From Stenogyne calaminthoides (Eukaryota; Streptophyta; Magnoliopsida; Lamiales; Lamiaceae), in contig JBBCBC010000034.1 in NCBI GenBank assembly GCA_037126765.1, positions 19,218,691 to 19,282,690 on the forward strand: DNA of 64,000 bases, written 5' to 3'. Each line of letters begins with the position of its first letter. Position 1 is the first letter of the stretch. A program made the position numbers and the translations under genes. This document shows positions 1 through 10,001 of this stretch, one piece after another. A model generated the notes under the pieces. It saw nothing but the letters and a program-made list of their open reading frames with translations, did not search any database and was not told the DNA's origin.

Positions 1-27
1 CTGGGACATATTATCTCTGGGGAAGAA

Positions 28-438
28 GTGAGGACATACCCTGAGAAAATTAAGAGTATGATGAACTGGCCCAAACCAAAAAACATTAAGGGCTTGAGAG
101 GGTTTCTTGGTCTTACTGGATATTACAGGAGATTCATCCAAGGATATGGAATCTACACCAGGCCACTTACTCAATTGCTAAAGAAAGATAATTTCAAGTG
201 GGATGTGGAGGCTGATGAGGCTTTTGAAAAGCTTAAAAAGTTGATGACACAAGCACTTGTGTTAGCAATGCCAAAATTTTCTCAATCTTTTGTCATTGAA
301 ACAGATGCTTGTGCAAATGGTAATGGGGCTGTATTAATGCAGAAAGGTAGCCTACTTCAGCCAGAGCTTATGTATCAGAAATCAAGCCCTATCAACCAAT
401 GTGAAGGAGTTGCTGGCCATTATGACAGCAGTTACTAA
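28..438 (+). pseudogene. Ty3/gypsy pol: RT thumb and start of RNase H
   Basis: The segment has the connection between gypsy RT and RNase [13 protein letters not shown] (RT C-terminus), then [13 protein letters not shown] and an RNase H start with the first catalytic Asp in [17 protein letters not shown] copies element RNA and RNase H removes the RNA strand, both inside the virus-like particle. The usual DASG is DACA here. The frame closes at a stop near 438 and the next piece starts in another frame, so this is a dead copy. The fingers/palm with YxDD lie left of the window. Confidence 0.85.
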
Positions 439-452
439 GTGGGAGTCAGTTT

Positions 453-998
453 GTGATCAGAACTGATCATGCAAGTTTAAAGCATATCAAAGAGCAGAGG
501 TTGAGTAACATACTACAACAGAAGTGGCTTCTTAAGTTAATGGGCAACAACTACACAGTGAAATATAAGAAAGGGAGAGAGATTAAAGCAGCTGATGGTT
601 TGTCAAGGCAATTTGAACAGGAACAAAGTAGTTTACAAGCAATGCAAGCTATTAGTACCAAGATTGAACCCTTATGGGTGGAAGAAGTTAGGTATAGCTA
701 TCAAGATGATAAGATAGCTAAACAACTCATGACTCAGGTCTTGCTTACTCCAGAAGTCAACAAGCTTTACTTAGTGACAGAGGGTATACTTATATATAAA
801 GAAAGAATATACATTGGTGATCATGGGGAAACTAAGGTCAGAATCATGGAATCTATCCACAATTCAGCTATAGGGGGCCATTCTGGTATGCAAGCCAGCT
901 ATCAGAAGATCAAAACATTGTTTTACTGGAAGGGGATGAAGAGGGATCTAATTGAATTCATTGAGGCATGTGATGTTTGCAAACAATGCAAAACATAA
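453..998 (+). pseudogene. Ty3/gypsy pol: RNase H C-terminus and integrase zinc domain
   Basis: Starts with the RNase H C-terminal motif RTDHASLKHI (last catalytic Asp) and AADGLSRQ, then a linker and the integrase HHCC zinc-binding domain: H in SIHNSAIGGHSG and the CDVCKQC cysteines near the end. This domain helps integrase multimerise and bind LTR ends. A stop after KQCKT (near 998) and a degraded stretch to 1065 separate it from the integrase core, which would be continuous in a live element. Confidence 0.85.
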
Positions 999-1064
999 AA
1001 TGTGGCATATCTAGGATTGCTACAACCCTTATAGGTTCCAGATAAGCCTTGGAGTCAGATTACT

Positions 1065-2100
1065 ATGGACTTCATTGAAACTTTGCCTAATGCAGAGGGG
1101 AGAAGTGTAATATGGGTCATTGTTGATAGGATGACTAAGTACAGTCACTTCATAGCCCTAAAACACCCATACACAGCAGAAGGATTAGCAGAGATATATC
1201 TTAATCAGATATGTAGACTACATGGGTTTCCTGAAACTATTATCAGTGATAGAGATGTTGTTTTCCAAATTACTTTTTGGAAGACATTGTTCAAGCTCTC
1301 AGGGGTCCAGCTACACATGAGTACATCTCATCACCCACAGACAGATGGACAGAGTGAAAGATTTAACAAGTGTCTGGAAACTTATCTAAGGAGTATGACA
1401 CATCTCAAGCCAAACAAATGGGTAAAATGGCTGGCACTAGCAGAATGGTGGTATAACTCTAATTATCATCAATCTATACAGATGACTCCATTTGAGGCAC
1501 TCTACGGTTACAAACCAACACAGATGGGTATTGGTCCGTTCATCCAAGGGGTTTTAGAGGAAGCTAAGGATGTGCTAGTGGAAAGGCAAAAAATCATTCA
1601 AATTTTGAAAGAAAATGTACAGATGGCTATGCACCGTATGAAGAGATATGATAATCTTCATAGGTCTGAAAGGAATTTTGAAGTTGGGGATTTCGTGTTC
1701 GTCAGGATGCAACCATTCAGGCATGCACCTGACCAATTGCGAAAACAGACCAAGCTATCAGTGAGGTATTTCGGCCCATATCAGGTGATTGCCAAAACCG
1801 GAGAGGTGGCATACAAATTACAACTATCTACTGGATGTTGTTTTTTCGGTTTTTCATGTCTCACGGCTCAAGCAACAAATAAAAAACAAGTACACACCGT
1901 AAGCAATACCACCGAAATTAAATGAAGAAGGTGAAGCCATCGTCATACATGTTGCTGTTCTTGGTCGCCGAACGGTGAAGAAGCGGAATCGCACCGTAGA
2001 TCAGGTATTAATTCACTGCAGTAACGGCTTGCCGGAAACGGCTGGTTTGGAGGATTGGTTGGTAGTTAAAATGAAATTTCCAGGGTTCGTTTTGACTTGA
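1065..2100 (+). pseudogene. Ty3/gypsy pol: integrase core and chromodomain-like tail
   Basis: Integrase core with all three acidic residues: D in MDFIETLP, D in IISDRDVVF and E in GQSERFN, preceded by the usual HHPQTDGQ. This enzyme inserts the cDNA into the genome. The DUF-type linker FEVGDFVFVRMQPFR and the SH3-like GPYQVIAKTGEVAYKL follow. The main frame then runs into unrelated residues and stops at 1925, but another frame further down (about 2000-2090) reads like a chromodomain (QVLIHCSNG, LEDWLVVKMKFP), which suggests a frameshift or small deletion near 1850-1990. Confidence 0.85.
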
Positions 2101-2127
2101 GGACAAGTCAAATTTAGAAGGGGGCAT

Positions 2128-2853
2128 TGTCGTGTTTCAGCCAAGCGCGACTCATTTAATTAAACTCTCGTAGGCCATCCGAGTATTGGGCCTTGCTGTT
2201 TCTTTTATTTCAATAATTGGGCTCCAGTTGTGGGCTGCTTTTCTTCTCTGCGCGAAATGGCCCAACTCCCTTTCATCTGATTAATTCCTCTTGATTGTCC
2301 AACCACTTGGCGAGCAACTAATGGTCCGGGAATATTCGATTCCCTGACAGCAAACAAAATGAAGGATACATATGGGAGAAATCGTTCATGGCGGGGTGTG
2401 AAATTTTATGAGGTAACAACCTCTTGCTTAATTTCTCTTCCTATTATCTTATCCTCCATTGTTTAATTTTCCGATTCATCTGCAGATTGACGATGAATTC
2501 TAATTGTATTCCTTCAAACTGTGAGGCAATCCTATACAAAAAGCCATTGTGAGTGAACACCTTATAAACACTTCGATTCGTAGTAAAACTCTCGAATACT
2601 TACAAGCTTCTATAATTACAGGCTTAAACGAGAGCAATGGCGACCATTTCGTTCTTCGGATGAATGGAGAGCTGATTTACTCTGTTTTGGGTGTAGTTAA
2701 TTTCATTATCTTAGCTAATACTGTTTGGAGAAACATATGATACTTTATGTGCATTTGAATGACAGTACTTGAGCTGGTTGCGTTGTTTTTGCTGGTAATT
2801 TAAGTATTTTGTGCTGTGTTGCTGGTAGTTTATATATTAACGGGTGCGGGACA
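2128..2853 (+). repeat. 3' LTR of the gypsy element (about 726 bp)
   Basis: Begins TGTCGTG directly after the polypurine tract and ends CGGGACA, giving matching TGTC/GACA termini. The 63-codon ORF inside it (2549-2740) has no recognisable domain and is not called. The right boundary is inferred from the terminal inverted tetranucleotide; the other LTR is not in the window for comparison. Confidence 0.65.
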
Positions 2854-2949
2854 TTACACATTCTTTCAAGGTTAATTATTTGGATTAGTGTATACTTACA
2901 AAATAATCAGATACAAAATTAATATTAATACCAATTAAGATAGACAAAA

Positions 2950-3080
2950 ACTCATATGAGACGGTCTCATGTATGATATGTGGTACAATTTAGCACAAAT
3001 TACATCTATCCATTTCAAAATGTTAAAACATCAATGCCCAATCTATATCTCATCTCATCGTGAGACCGTCTCATACAAGT
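2950..3080. mobile_element. MITE with GAGACGGTCTC termini, copy 1
   Basis: A 131-bp element starting actcatatgagacggtctca and ending tgagaccgtctcatacaagt, an imperfect inverted repeat of about 20 bp whose core GAGACGGTCTC is itself near-palindromic. It has no coding capacity. A second copy with the same ends lies at 11549-11680 in opposite internal orientation, which supports a dispersed family. Confidence 0.7.
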
Positions 3081-3284
3081 GTGTCTCGTTAAGATAATAT
3101 ATTAAATTTACTTAGCTAGGTTATATTGGTAAGTACTAAGTAGCATGTGACGCATTATAGACTTATGGTACAAGTAGCCGACGTTTCTAATCACAACCCC
3201 AATAGCTGCACCTATAAGAACCAAAAAATAATTAAATAATTAAAATTTAATGCGGGTTAAGCCTAGGCTATAAATTTTTAAAAA

Positions 3285-3510
3285 TGTTAAGTCTGGTATG
3301 CATCTAGGTGCCCCGTGCATTCATAATGCATATTAAAATTATGCAACTTGTTATGCACTTGTTCATACTAACCATGCAATAATTAATATGAAAAAATAAT
3401 TAGACGATTCTTTATAAATAAATTGTATGTTTCAGTATAATAAGTTGCATTATTCTTAAATGCACTCTAAATGCACGATGCATCTGTATGCACATAAGAC
3501 ACAGTCATTC
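3285..3510. repeat. Candidate short inverted-repeat element, copy 1
   Basis: The stretch is bounded by related inverted sequences (gtctggtatgcatctagg near 3292 and gatgcatctgtatgcaca near 3477) with 'taagttgca' and 'gtgcatt' motifs inside. A second, diverged copy of the same arrangement is at 10387-10603. No target duplication could be fixed. The rest of 2854-3556 holds copy 1 of the GAGACGGTCTC MITE and otherwise only AT-rich sequence without a gene. Confidence 0.45.
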
Positions 3511-3556
3511 TTGAAATTTAATTTAACCACAATTAAACCCCTCATTGATTTGAGCC

Positions 3557-3566
3557 CTATAAATTA
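3557..3566 (+). promoter_or_regulatory. TATA box of the secreted-protein gene
   Basis: CTATAAATTA lies about 90 bp upstream of the ATG at 3652. A CT-rich and A-rich leader follows (cctcccccattc, acaaaactaaaaaacc), as is common for plant 5' UTRs. Position and composition support a core promoter; no upstream elements were identified. Confidence 0.6.
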
Positions 3567-3651
3567 ATTCCTCCCCCATTCATTTTATTCACAAAACTAA
3601 AAAACCTCTCCGAAGTTATAAACCCCAAGCACAACAATCAATTAACAAGCC

Positions 3652-3984
3652 ATGTCAAAGTTAACCTTAACCCTCCTCCTCTTATGCCTCTCCTCCTTCA
3701 TATGCCACAGCTCCAGCCGCCCCATCAGCCACAAAAACGGCTCTTCCGGCCAGACTCCGGCTATAAAAGAGGACTGGTGGTTCCACCAAGGCTGGCCGTC
3801 CGACCTCTCGCCGATGCCAGCCAATTGGCCACATAAGAAGTGGCCCATTGCTCTTCCTCCCAAGCCCAACGGCGGGATATGGGTGTTTGCGAAGCCGCCG
3901 TTCCCCTGCCCCTGGTGGCCCAAGAAAGCGTCCGAAAATGTGGAGGCCAGCGACGCGGTGGCGGCTCCGCCACTTGCGGCGTGA
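3652..3984 (+). CDS. Small secreted Trp/Pro-rich protein (110 aa)
   Basis: The ORF opens with a clear signal peptide: MSK, a Leu-rich core (TLTLLLLCLSSFI) and probable cleavage after CHSSS around residue 22. The mature part of about 88 residues is unusually rich in Trp and Pro, with WWFHQGWP, NWPHKKWP, GGIWVFAKPP and PFPCPWWP, a single Cys, and an Ala-rich C-terminus. It is predicted to be exported to the apoplast or cell wall. The start is chosen because it gives the signal peptide, has G at -3, and follows a TATA box and short leader; the next in-frame ATG is internal. The gene is GC-richer than its AT-rich surroundings. AATAAA at 4062-4067 may serve the 3' end. A GTGAGT overlaps the stop (3981), so splicing into a further exon cannot be excluded. 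I do not recognise the family and assign no function. Confidence 0.7.
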   Translation: MSKLTLTLLLLCLSSFICHSSSRPISHKNGSSGQTPAIKEDWWFHQGWPSDLSPMPANWPHKKWPIALPPKPNGGIWVFAKPPFPCPWWPKKASENVEASDAVAAPPLAA

Positions 3985-4198
3985 GTTTCAGGATGTTATT
4001 TAGTTAATATGGGTGCTTTTTGGATAGAATAATTGAGGTACTTTTGATTTGGGTAGGGAAAAATAAAATGTGGTGAATGTGGTATGGTAATTAGGGAAGG
4101 ACGAATATGAGTACTTTCGTTTTGTGTGATTTGATTTTAAGGCATAATAGAGATTTAAATTTCGAAATAAATTCTCCATTCGTCTAAAAATGATAGTC
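3985..4198 (+). other. 3' flank of the secreted-protein gene
   Basis: AT-rich sequence with AATAAA at 4062-4067 as a possible polyadenylation signal. No other ORF or structure seen. Confidence 0.4.
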
Positions 4199-4478
4199 CA
4201 ATTTTTCTCTTTTTATTTTATTTTAAGGATATATTAGGAATATATATATATATATATATATATGATTTTGATATGAAGCCTAATATTGAGCTCCTTATGG
4301 AGCCTAATAGATTTTTTACCCGGTCCGAACCCGACTCAAAACCTGCCCAAGTGGTTCATGGTTCACCCGGCCCAAACGGTTGATGATTTAGGGTTTACGG
4401 TTTATGGTTTAGGGCTTAGTTTGGGAATGCCACATAAACTATTACGCTCCATATCAGAACTATATATATATATATATA
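4199..4478. repeat. Dispersed repeat with (TA)n and a GC-rich block
   Basis: The tract tttttctctttttatttt...aggatatattaggaat plus (TA)n at 4199-4262 recurs at 8778-8868. The block at 4301-4430 (acccggtccgaacccgactc, then gtttagggcttagtttggg) is clearly related to the reverse complement of 11326-11520. The 97-codon ORF over this block (4286-4579) runs out of the repeat into simple sequence and is not called a gene. Confidence 0.5.
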
Positions 4479-5905
4479 CTAGTACGTATCCCCGCGATTT
4501 TCGCGGGCTATTAAAAATAATTATTATTCAAAATGATAAAATTAGGTATCATCATTCTATCTTATATATCTCATTCTAGATTCAAAATGATAAAATTATA
4601 GGTCATGATATATTTTAGTATATCTCGTTATAAATTAACACCTAATAAATTGATAAGATTATAAGATTCGTTGTGTACTTTAATTTTAAATTTATAAAAT
4701 CTAAAATATGTTGAAGTAAACGTTTAGTTGATATACTATCAAAATTTAACAACTTAATGAATTAATCTAATATTTAAGTGAAATAAAATACTCCATAAAA
4801 TTTGGAAAATATATGGGTGTATATTTCACACACTTTTGCCAACAAAATTTCGATGACCTCCCGAATGAGCTGAATCATGCATGAATATATCTTGATAAGA
4901 AAAAATATCTAAGATTATAATTTTTTTAGCATTAGCATCACACCGCGTTCCATATAATTAGTACCAGGGGACAAATATGAAATATTATGATTAGTTTATC
5001 CACTAATATTTATCATTCTCGTAAGTAACTAATAAAAAATTGAAAAAAAATTAATATTCTCTCACAAAATTTAATATTCACTAATGGAAAAAAATGTTTT
5101 GATTGAATTTTAGATCAAAATAGATTAAAATTTAAAAAAACAACAAAAAAATTCACTTCCTTAATAAGTTTAATAGAACATTTTGATTAAGCAAAATAAA
5201 TAAATAAATAAACAATTTTATTAAATTTACATGAAAACTTGGATAAATATAAATAAAAAATTAAATTTATAATATATATAAAGGGATTAGGATTTAAATA
5301 ATAAATAACAAATTCATATTTATTGATCTGCAAAATAAGATATGCAAAAACAAACAAACTAAGATCAGCAAAACGTGATTAATAAAAAACATTCATAAAA
5401 AAACACATATTCATGAATAAAATTATTTAAAAAATTTATCTACAAACATGCAAGATATGAATATGCACAAATTTATCAAATACATTTTGAACACACTTTA
5501 ATAAATTTACTACTTAGATAAGATTGATCTTCACATAATCATTTTCTCATCTGTATATAATCTTCTTTGTACGCACAATAAGAATGATCGGGAAAAAAAT
5601 AGGATTAAATTTTTGAATAATATACACAAATTAAGGAATTTGAATAACATAATATTGTTAATAATAAGCATATATTACTTGAAAAACGAATATCCCTCGT
5701 TGAGTTGTAAATTGACAATCCATCACTGATTTGTAAGTTAGCTGATGAAAATACAGAATTTGTAGTGGGGAAGTGTAAAAAATAAAATTATATTAACAAA
5801 TTCATAAAATTAGAAGAATCACATCAAATTAAATATATAAAATAAAATTAAAAAAATTGTTATAAACAGAGAAGAATTGTTACCTCAATACTCCCTACAA
5901 TATAA
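4479..5905 (-). mobile_element. Helitron-like element, minus strand, 3' end at 4479
   Basis: Read on the minus strand the left edge has a Helitron 3' terminus: a hairpin CCCGCG-AAAAT-CGCGGG (4491-4507), a short spacer, then CTAG followed by host T (inserted between A and T). The body to the right is AT-rich and without coding capacity. The 5' TC end was not located; 5905 is only the end of a motif shared with the opposite Helitron at 8990-9764 (gttacctcaatactccctac at 5879, the reverse complement of units at 9005-9108). No Rep/helicase ORF, so non-autonomous. Confidence 0.5.
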
Positions 5906-6588
5906 AAAATAAAATCAAATTAAATATACAATACAAAATAAATACTCAAATTATTTAGCTCAATAATATGTAGAACATGAAAAACTCCATTCAATATACT
6001 CAATAATTATACAATTATCATGTCGTAAACATAAATATTCAGAAAGCATCAATCCCAAAATTAGGGTGCCAATTTGGAGTAAAGTACACTCTTATGAGAC
6101 CATCTATCATTAGACGAACCAACATTCATCAATTAATCAGAGAACAATAAATTCAAGCCAAACTAATAGGTAAGTAAGTAAAATATATTTAACTTTCACA
6201 ACCCAACTGAAATTACACCATCTCAAAGCAAGAATTAGTCTTTGCACTTTGCAGAAAAGTGGGCACTTAGATTAATCCTTTTAGACCGGAGAATCGAGCA
6301 GAGAATTGAAATAAAAGAGAAATGAGTGTTTCTTACCAGTCAGGGTGTCGTACTGACGGTCATTAATAGTCAGTTAATCTGAGCCATTAGATTTTAAATT
6401 TAAAGGCTTAAATTTAATAACCTGCTACTTGTTGTACTAAGCATCGTACTAAACGTCGTACTGCATCGTACTATCTGTTGGTCTATATTGTACTGTCGTA
6501 CTATTATAATAAATTAAATAATGTAAAAAATATAATTATAAATTTATGAATTTACCCTTATATATATATATATATATATATTTTTGAA
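5906..6588. other. AT-rich sequence with a GTCGTACT cluster
   Basis: No gene. Between 6347 and 6513 the heptamer TCGTACT, mostly preceded by G or A, occurs five times, with related TTGTACT copies, and a (TA)n run lies at 6561-6582. The array is irregular, so I cannot assign it to an element type. Confidence 0.4.
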
Positions 6589-6597
6589 CAATTACCC

Positions 6598-7038
6598 AAT
6601 GTTTTCATAACCGAACCGATGATCGAACCGGACAGACCATCGGTCAGCGGTTCAACCGATCGGACCGGTTCAACCGGCGGTTCAACCGTTTTCTATGTTT
6701 AGTTAAAAAAACAAAATAAATATACACCTACAAAAATTTAAATATATATTTTAAAACTTTTCATATCATATTTTATAAATTTTGTCCCACCTCATACATT
6801 TATCCCACATCGAAAGTGTTGTAGAAAAATGTGAGAGAAATATAGATTTAAAATTTTAAATATTTAATATAAATTAATAATTTAATTTAAAAAAAAAAAA
6901 GAAAAAAACCGGTTTTTTCCGGTTGAACCGGGTTTTGACCGGTTCAACCTGAAGTCCGGTTATGTATGTGTTTTTTAACCGGGTTACCGGCCGGTTCCCG
7001 GTTGAACCGGCCGGTTCAACCCGGTTTTGAAAACAGTG
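6598..7038. mobile_element. Non-autonomous TIR element rich in AACCGG, 9-bp target duplication
   Basis: Ends AATGTTTTCATAACCG and CGGTTTTGAAAACAGTG form terminal inverted repeats. Directly outside is the perfect duplication CAATTACCC (6589-6597 and 7039-7047). Both ends are filled with interlaced AACCGG/GGTTCAACCGG motifs in both orientations around an AT-rich core, so the element can fold extensively. A 9-bp duplication is typical of Mutator-like elements, so MULE-derived is the best guess. No coding capacity. Confidence 0.75.
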
Positions 7039-7047
7039 CAATTACCC

Positions 7048-8341
7048 TTATATAATTTTTTAAGAATATTCAAATCAATTTTGAAATTATTTTAATTGCA
7101 TAGGGTTGATCTTCCTCTTTTAAGTTTTAAGAAAAAAAGAGTTATCGTCTTCCTCTTCCCACCACGGTCTTGCGTCGGCGGCAGCCGCATCATATAATAT
7201 GCAGAGTTGGTAGTCAACACAGATAATCAGTGTGTAGAATAAGATGTATTTATCATCCGCCATTGACAAAAGTAACACAACACAAACACCCTAAACTCCA
7301 AAATTAACACAAATCACAGTAAGATAAACAAATTGAACAAATTAAAAAGTTACTGGGAAATATACTGTCTTTAGGATTGTAGCAGTCTTAATTACTCAGA
7401 TGCAACACCAGTAATTACCAGTGCTGTCAACTAAAGTATAGTTTCAACTAATTACACCTACCAGACGGGTTTATGCCAATCAAAAGGATTATAATTTGAA
7501 TCCTATTGAGTTAATCATTACGACAAAAACGGGTCTACCGAAAGAAATAGAACAGATGCTTGAAACCTTGAAAAAATCCTTCCAATCTACACAACGAGGA
7601 GATACCTTATATTTTCCTGTCAAAATTATCAATCCTTAAAATCTGGAAAAAAAATTGCTCTGGCCTGTTCCAATCTTGAAAAAAAGTCTCAGAAACAGAG
7701 AACGAATATTGATCCACGCGATTTCAAGTTTCACATATATGCCAACTCTTTGATTGGGAATATTTTAGAAATCAATTTAAATTGAAATGAAGACCGTCTT
7801 TTTGATTGAAAGAGTTCGCCGGAATCCGATTTTTATTTGTCGGGGACGAAGTCACGAAGACCAGGGGTGGGGTTCTCTTTTTTCGTCGTACCCTTTCTTT
7901 TTTATTAGGATGAATTAGTAGTGAAATATCATTTGTGATTTGATTTGATTATGTTTGAATATTTTGATTTGAAAACTAAATAAAAGGGTGATTTTGTCAT
8001 CATATATTTATATTTATATACTTATATGTTTTAGAAAGAGGATAAAATAGTAAATAACAATTATAAGTTAAAATTTCATTTAAAAAAATTAAATTGGTGC
8101 AGCAGGTAGTAGGTCAAGACGACAGAAAGATGATGACATGTATGCAGATTTTTTAGGCTCGATTTGTTGATAGTCAATCTGACACATCGATTCTTAAAAA
8201 ACACCAAAGAGAAATCTATGATCAATACTTATATATCTTCGTGAATATATAAAATGATATATGGATAAGTATACTTTTACAAATAAAATTTATTAATTTA
8301 TTAATTTCAATTAAATAGATTAAAAATTACTTTAAATAATA
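7048..8341. other. Intergenic stretch, no gene identified
   Basis: Mixed composition, with a short GC-richer piece at 7140-7190 (ccaccacggtcttgcgtcgg) and a non-repetitive block at 7460-7900 that has no ORF of note. It could be a decayed gene fragment carried by a Helitron, but I can recognise no protein in any frame. Confidence 0.35.
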
Positions 8342-8613
8342 CTCCTTCCGTCCCATTCTTGTTTTCTTGTTTACTGTGCTCGGGTTTTAAGAAAAAATGA
8401 TAAAGTGATAAAATGTTGGGGTAGAAAGAGTTGTTTATTAGTATTTTGTATGATAAAGTGATAAAGTGATGGGTAGTTGAGGTTAAAAAGAGTTATTTAT
8501 TAGTATTTTATGTGATAAAGTGATAAAGTAGAAATTTCCATTTAAGGAAATAGGAAAACAAGAATGGGACGCCCAAAACGGAATATAGGAAAACAAGTTT
8601 GGGACGGAGGGAG
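8342..8613. mobile_element. Stowaway MITE (272 bp)
   Basis: Terminal inverted repeats CTCCTTCCGTCCCA and TGGGACGGAGGGAG are the Stowaway (Tc1/mariner) signature, flanked by TA at 8340-8341 and 8614-8615. Inside is a partial tandem duplication of tgataaagtgataaagtg plus a ttattagtattttatg segment. Confidence 0.85.
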
Positions 8614-8641
8614 TAACTTTTAATGAGAGTGCACGATTTTA

Positions 8642-8819
8642 AAACGAAATAATCTGGTTGAATTGGACTTTGCGTAGATTTACGTGGTTTCGCTAGATAG
8701 GCTGAATCAGGTTTACCAATATATAGTATTAAAATTAAGATTAAGATTAAGATTAAGATTAAGATTAAGATAAGATATCAATTTTTCTCTTTTTATTTTA
8801 TTTTAAGGATATATTAGGA

Positions 8820-8874
<55 letters not shown>

Positions 8875-8952
8875 TGGTAAGTCTAATTCAGCCTTTGTGG
8901 CGAAACCACGTTAGTCTGCGCAAAACTCAATTCAATCAGATTATTTCGTTCA
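8642..8952. repeat. Foldback element, two ~80-bp inverted arms
   Basis: The left arm (8642-8722) and right arm (8870-8952) are reverse complements with few mismatches; matching blocks include cgaaataatctgg, tacgtggtttcg and ggctgaatcag. The loop holds an AAGATT microsatellite (8733-8775) and a (TA)n tract (8822-8868) next to a copy of the repeat at 4199-4262. A transcript would form a long hairpin. Confidence 0.7.
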
Positions 8953-9764
8953 AATTCATGCATTCATAGTGACCACTACCATCATTTTGTTTTGTGTATT
9001 GCAGGGAGTATTGAGGTAAGTAATTTGAGTTTTGAATTGATTATGAATGTTTATTTTGTGTTGTATATTTAATCTGATTTTGGTTTTTATATTGTAGGGA
9101 GTACTGAGGTAAGTAATTTGAGTTGTGAATTGATTATAATGTTTATTGCAATTGTGTAATTATATTTTATATTGCATCTGATTTTGTTTTTTCTATTGCA
9201 GTGAGTACTGAACTAAATAATTTGAGTTATAAATTTATCTTGAATGTTTATTGCAATTGTATAATCATTTTGCATATTGTAGGGAGTATTGACGTGCTTA
9301 TTTGGTAACTCCTTTGTTCAAAAGTGTAAACTTCATTGAATCAATAAAAGGGGTGAACGAATAAGGATGTTTTTTTTTAAAGCATTACATGCAATCTTTT
9401 GGAACGACTAACGATAAGTGGTAACATCATCTTACACTTAAATTTCATACAAATTTGGACATGTATATATGTGTATCATATAATCAAAATGTTAATGTTT
9501 GTGTGAGGATGTAAGCAACATCTCTATTGCGTACATCATCTCGAACATTAAAAAAGAAAATGTAAAGCTTTCTTTGAAACTTACGACATGATACAATGTT
9601 AAGCTTACTTTTCTCGGGATGAAGGGAGTATATTATACACATACAATATTAAAGAATACAATTATGTCTATATTTAAATTAATTATATTAATAAAATATT
9701 TAATCCAAAATAATATTATAAATATTTTTTTTAATCCTGCAACATTCGCGGGATTACATGCTAG
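8953..9764 (+). mobile_element. Helitron-like element, plus strand, 3' end at 9764
   Basis: Ends with a hairpin CCTGC...GCGGG (9736-9752), the spacer attacatg, then CTAG (9761-9764) followed by host T, the arrangement of a Helitron 3' terminus. The 5' end was not found; the start given is only the edge of the preceding foldback. It shares a motif with the minus-strand Helitron at 4479, which supports a common family. Confidence 0.5.
9001..9293 (+). repeat. Tandem repeat with splice-site-like cores (4 units)
   Basis: Four units 81-104 bp apart each have a pyrimidine/T-rich run ending TTGCAG, TTGTAG or similar, then an 11-bp core GGAGTAYTGAG (9005, 9098, 9202, 9283). The first two are followed by GTAAGT. 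Each core therefore looks like a tiny exon between a 3' and a 5' splice site. The third and fourth units have lost the GTAAGT. Between units, taatttgagtt and ttgattat segments recur. Confidence 0.65.
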
Positions 9765-9917
9765 TATATATATATATATATATATATAAATCCAAAATTT
9801 CAATCGTAATAAAATAATTTTTAATTAGTCCGTGTGAAAATAGACTATATTTATGAGATGTAGGAGTAATAGTAAAGAAGGATTGATATATACTATGCTC
9901 TTGCAAGTCTTGATTTT

Positions 9918-10001
9918 TTTTATTGGATAAATGATAACTCGAACCCATGATCTCACGGTATAGGTAATAGTGTTCTAACTGCTTTAGCTATTCCACTTTG
10001 T
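9918..10001 (-). mobile_element. Short tRNA-derived SINE with 20-bp target duplication
   Basis: An ~84-bp insert between two copies of ctcttgcaagtcttgatttt (9898-9917 and 10002-10021). Read on the minus strand it has a box-A-like tRNA D-arm (TAGCTAAAGCAGTTAGAAC), a box B (GGGTTCGAGTT) and an A-run at its 3' end. Pol III-type head, A tail and long target duplication are the SINE hallmarks. Too short and too diverged to be a functional tRNA. Confidence 0.65.

Larger units (their letters stand above)
1..2853 (+). mobile_element. Ty3/gypsy chromovirus-type retrotransposon, 3' half
   Basis: Starts off the left edge inside reverse transcriptase and runs in family order through RNase H, integrase and a chromodomain-like tail to a polypurine tract (agaaggggg, 2117-2124) and a 3' LTR. 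The pol reading frame is broken by stops and frameshifts near 440, 1000 and after 1850, so it is inactive. The 5' LTR, gag and most of RT lie outside the window. The chromovirus assignment rests on the chromodomain-like residues before the polypurine tract (2000-2090). Confidence 0.85.

Noticed and set aside
2549..2740. 63-codon ORF starting MSEHLINTSIRS
   Set aside because: Lies wholly in the gypsy 3' LTR and has no domain or signal.
3642..3973. Minus-strand ORFs opposite the secreted-protein gene (93 and 70 codons)
   Set aside because: Shadow frames of the GC-rich gene; no promoter, no domain.
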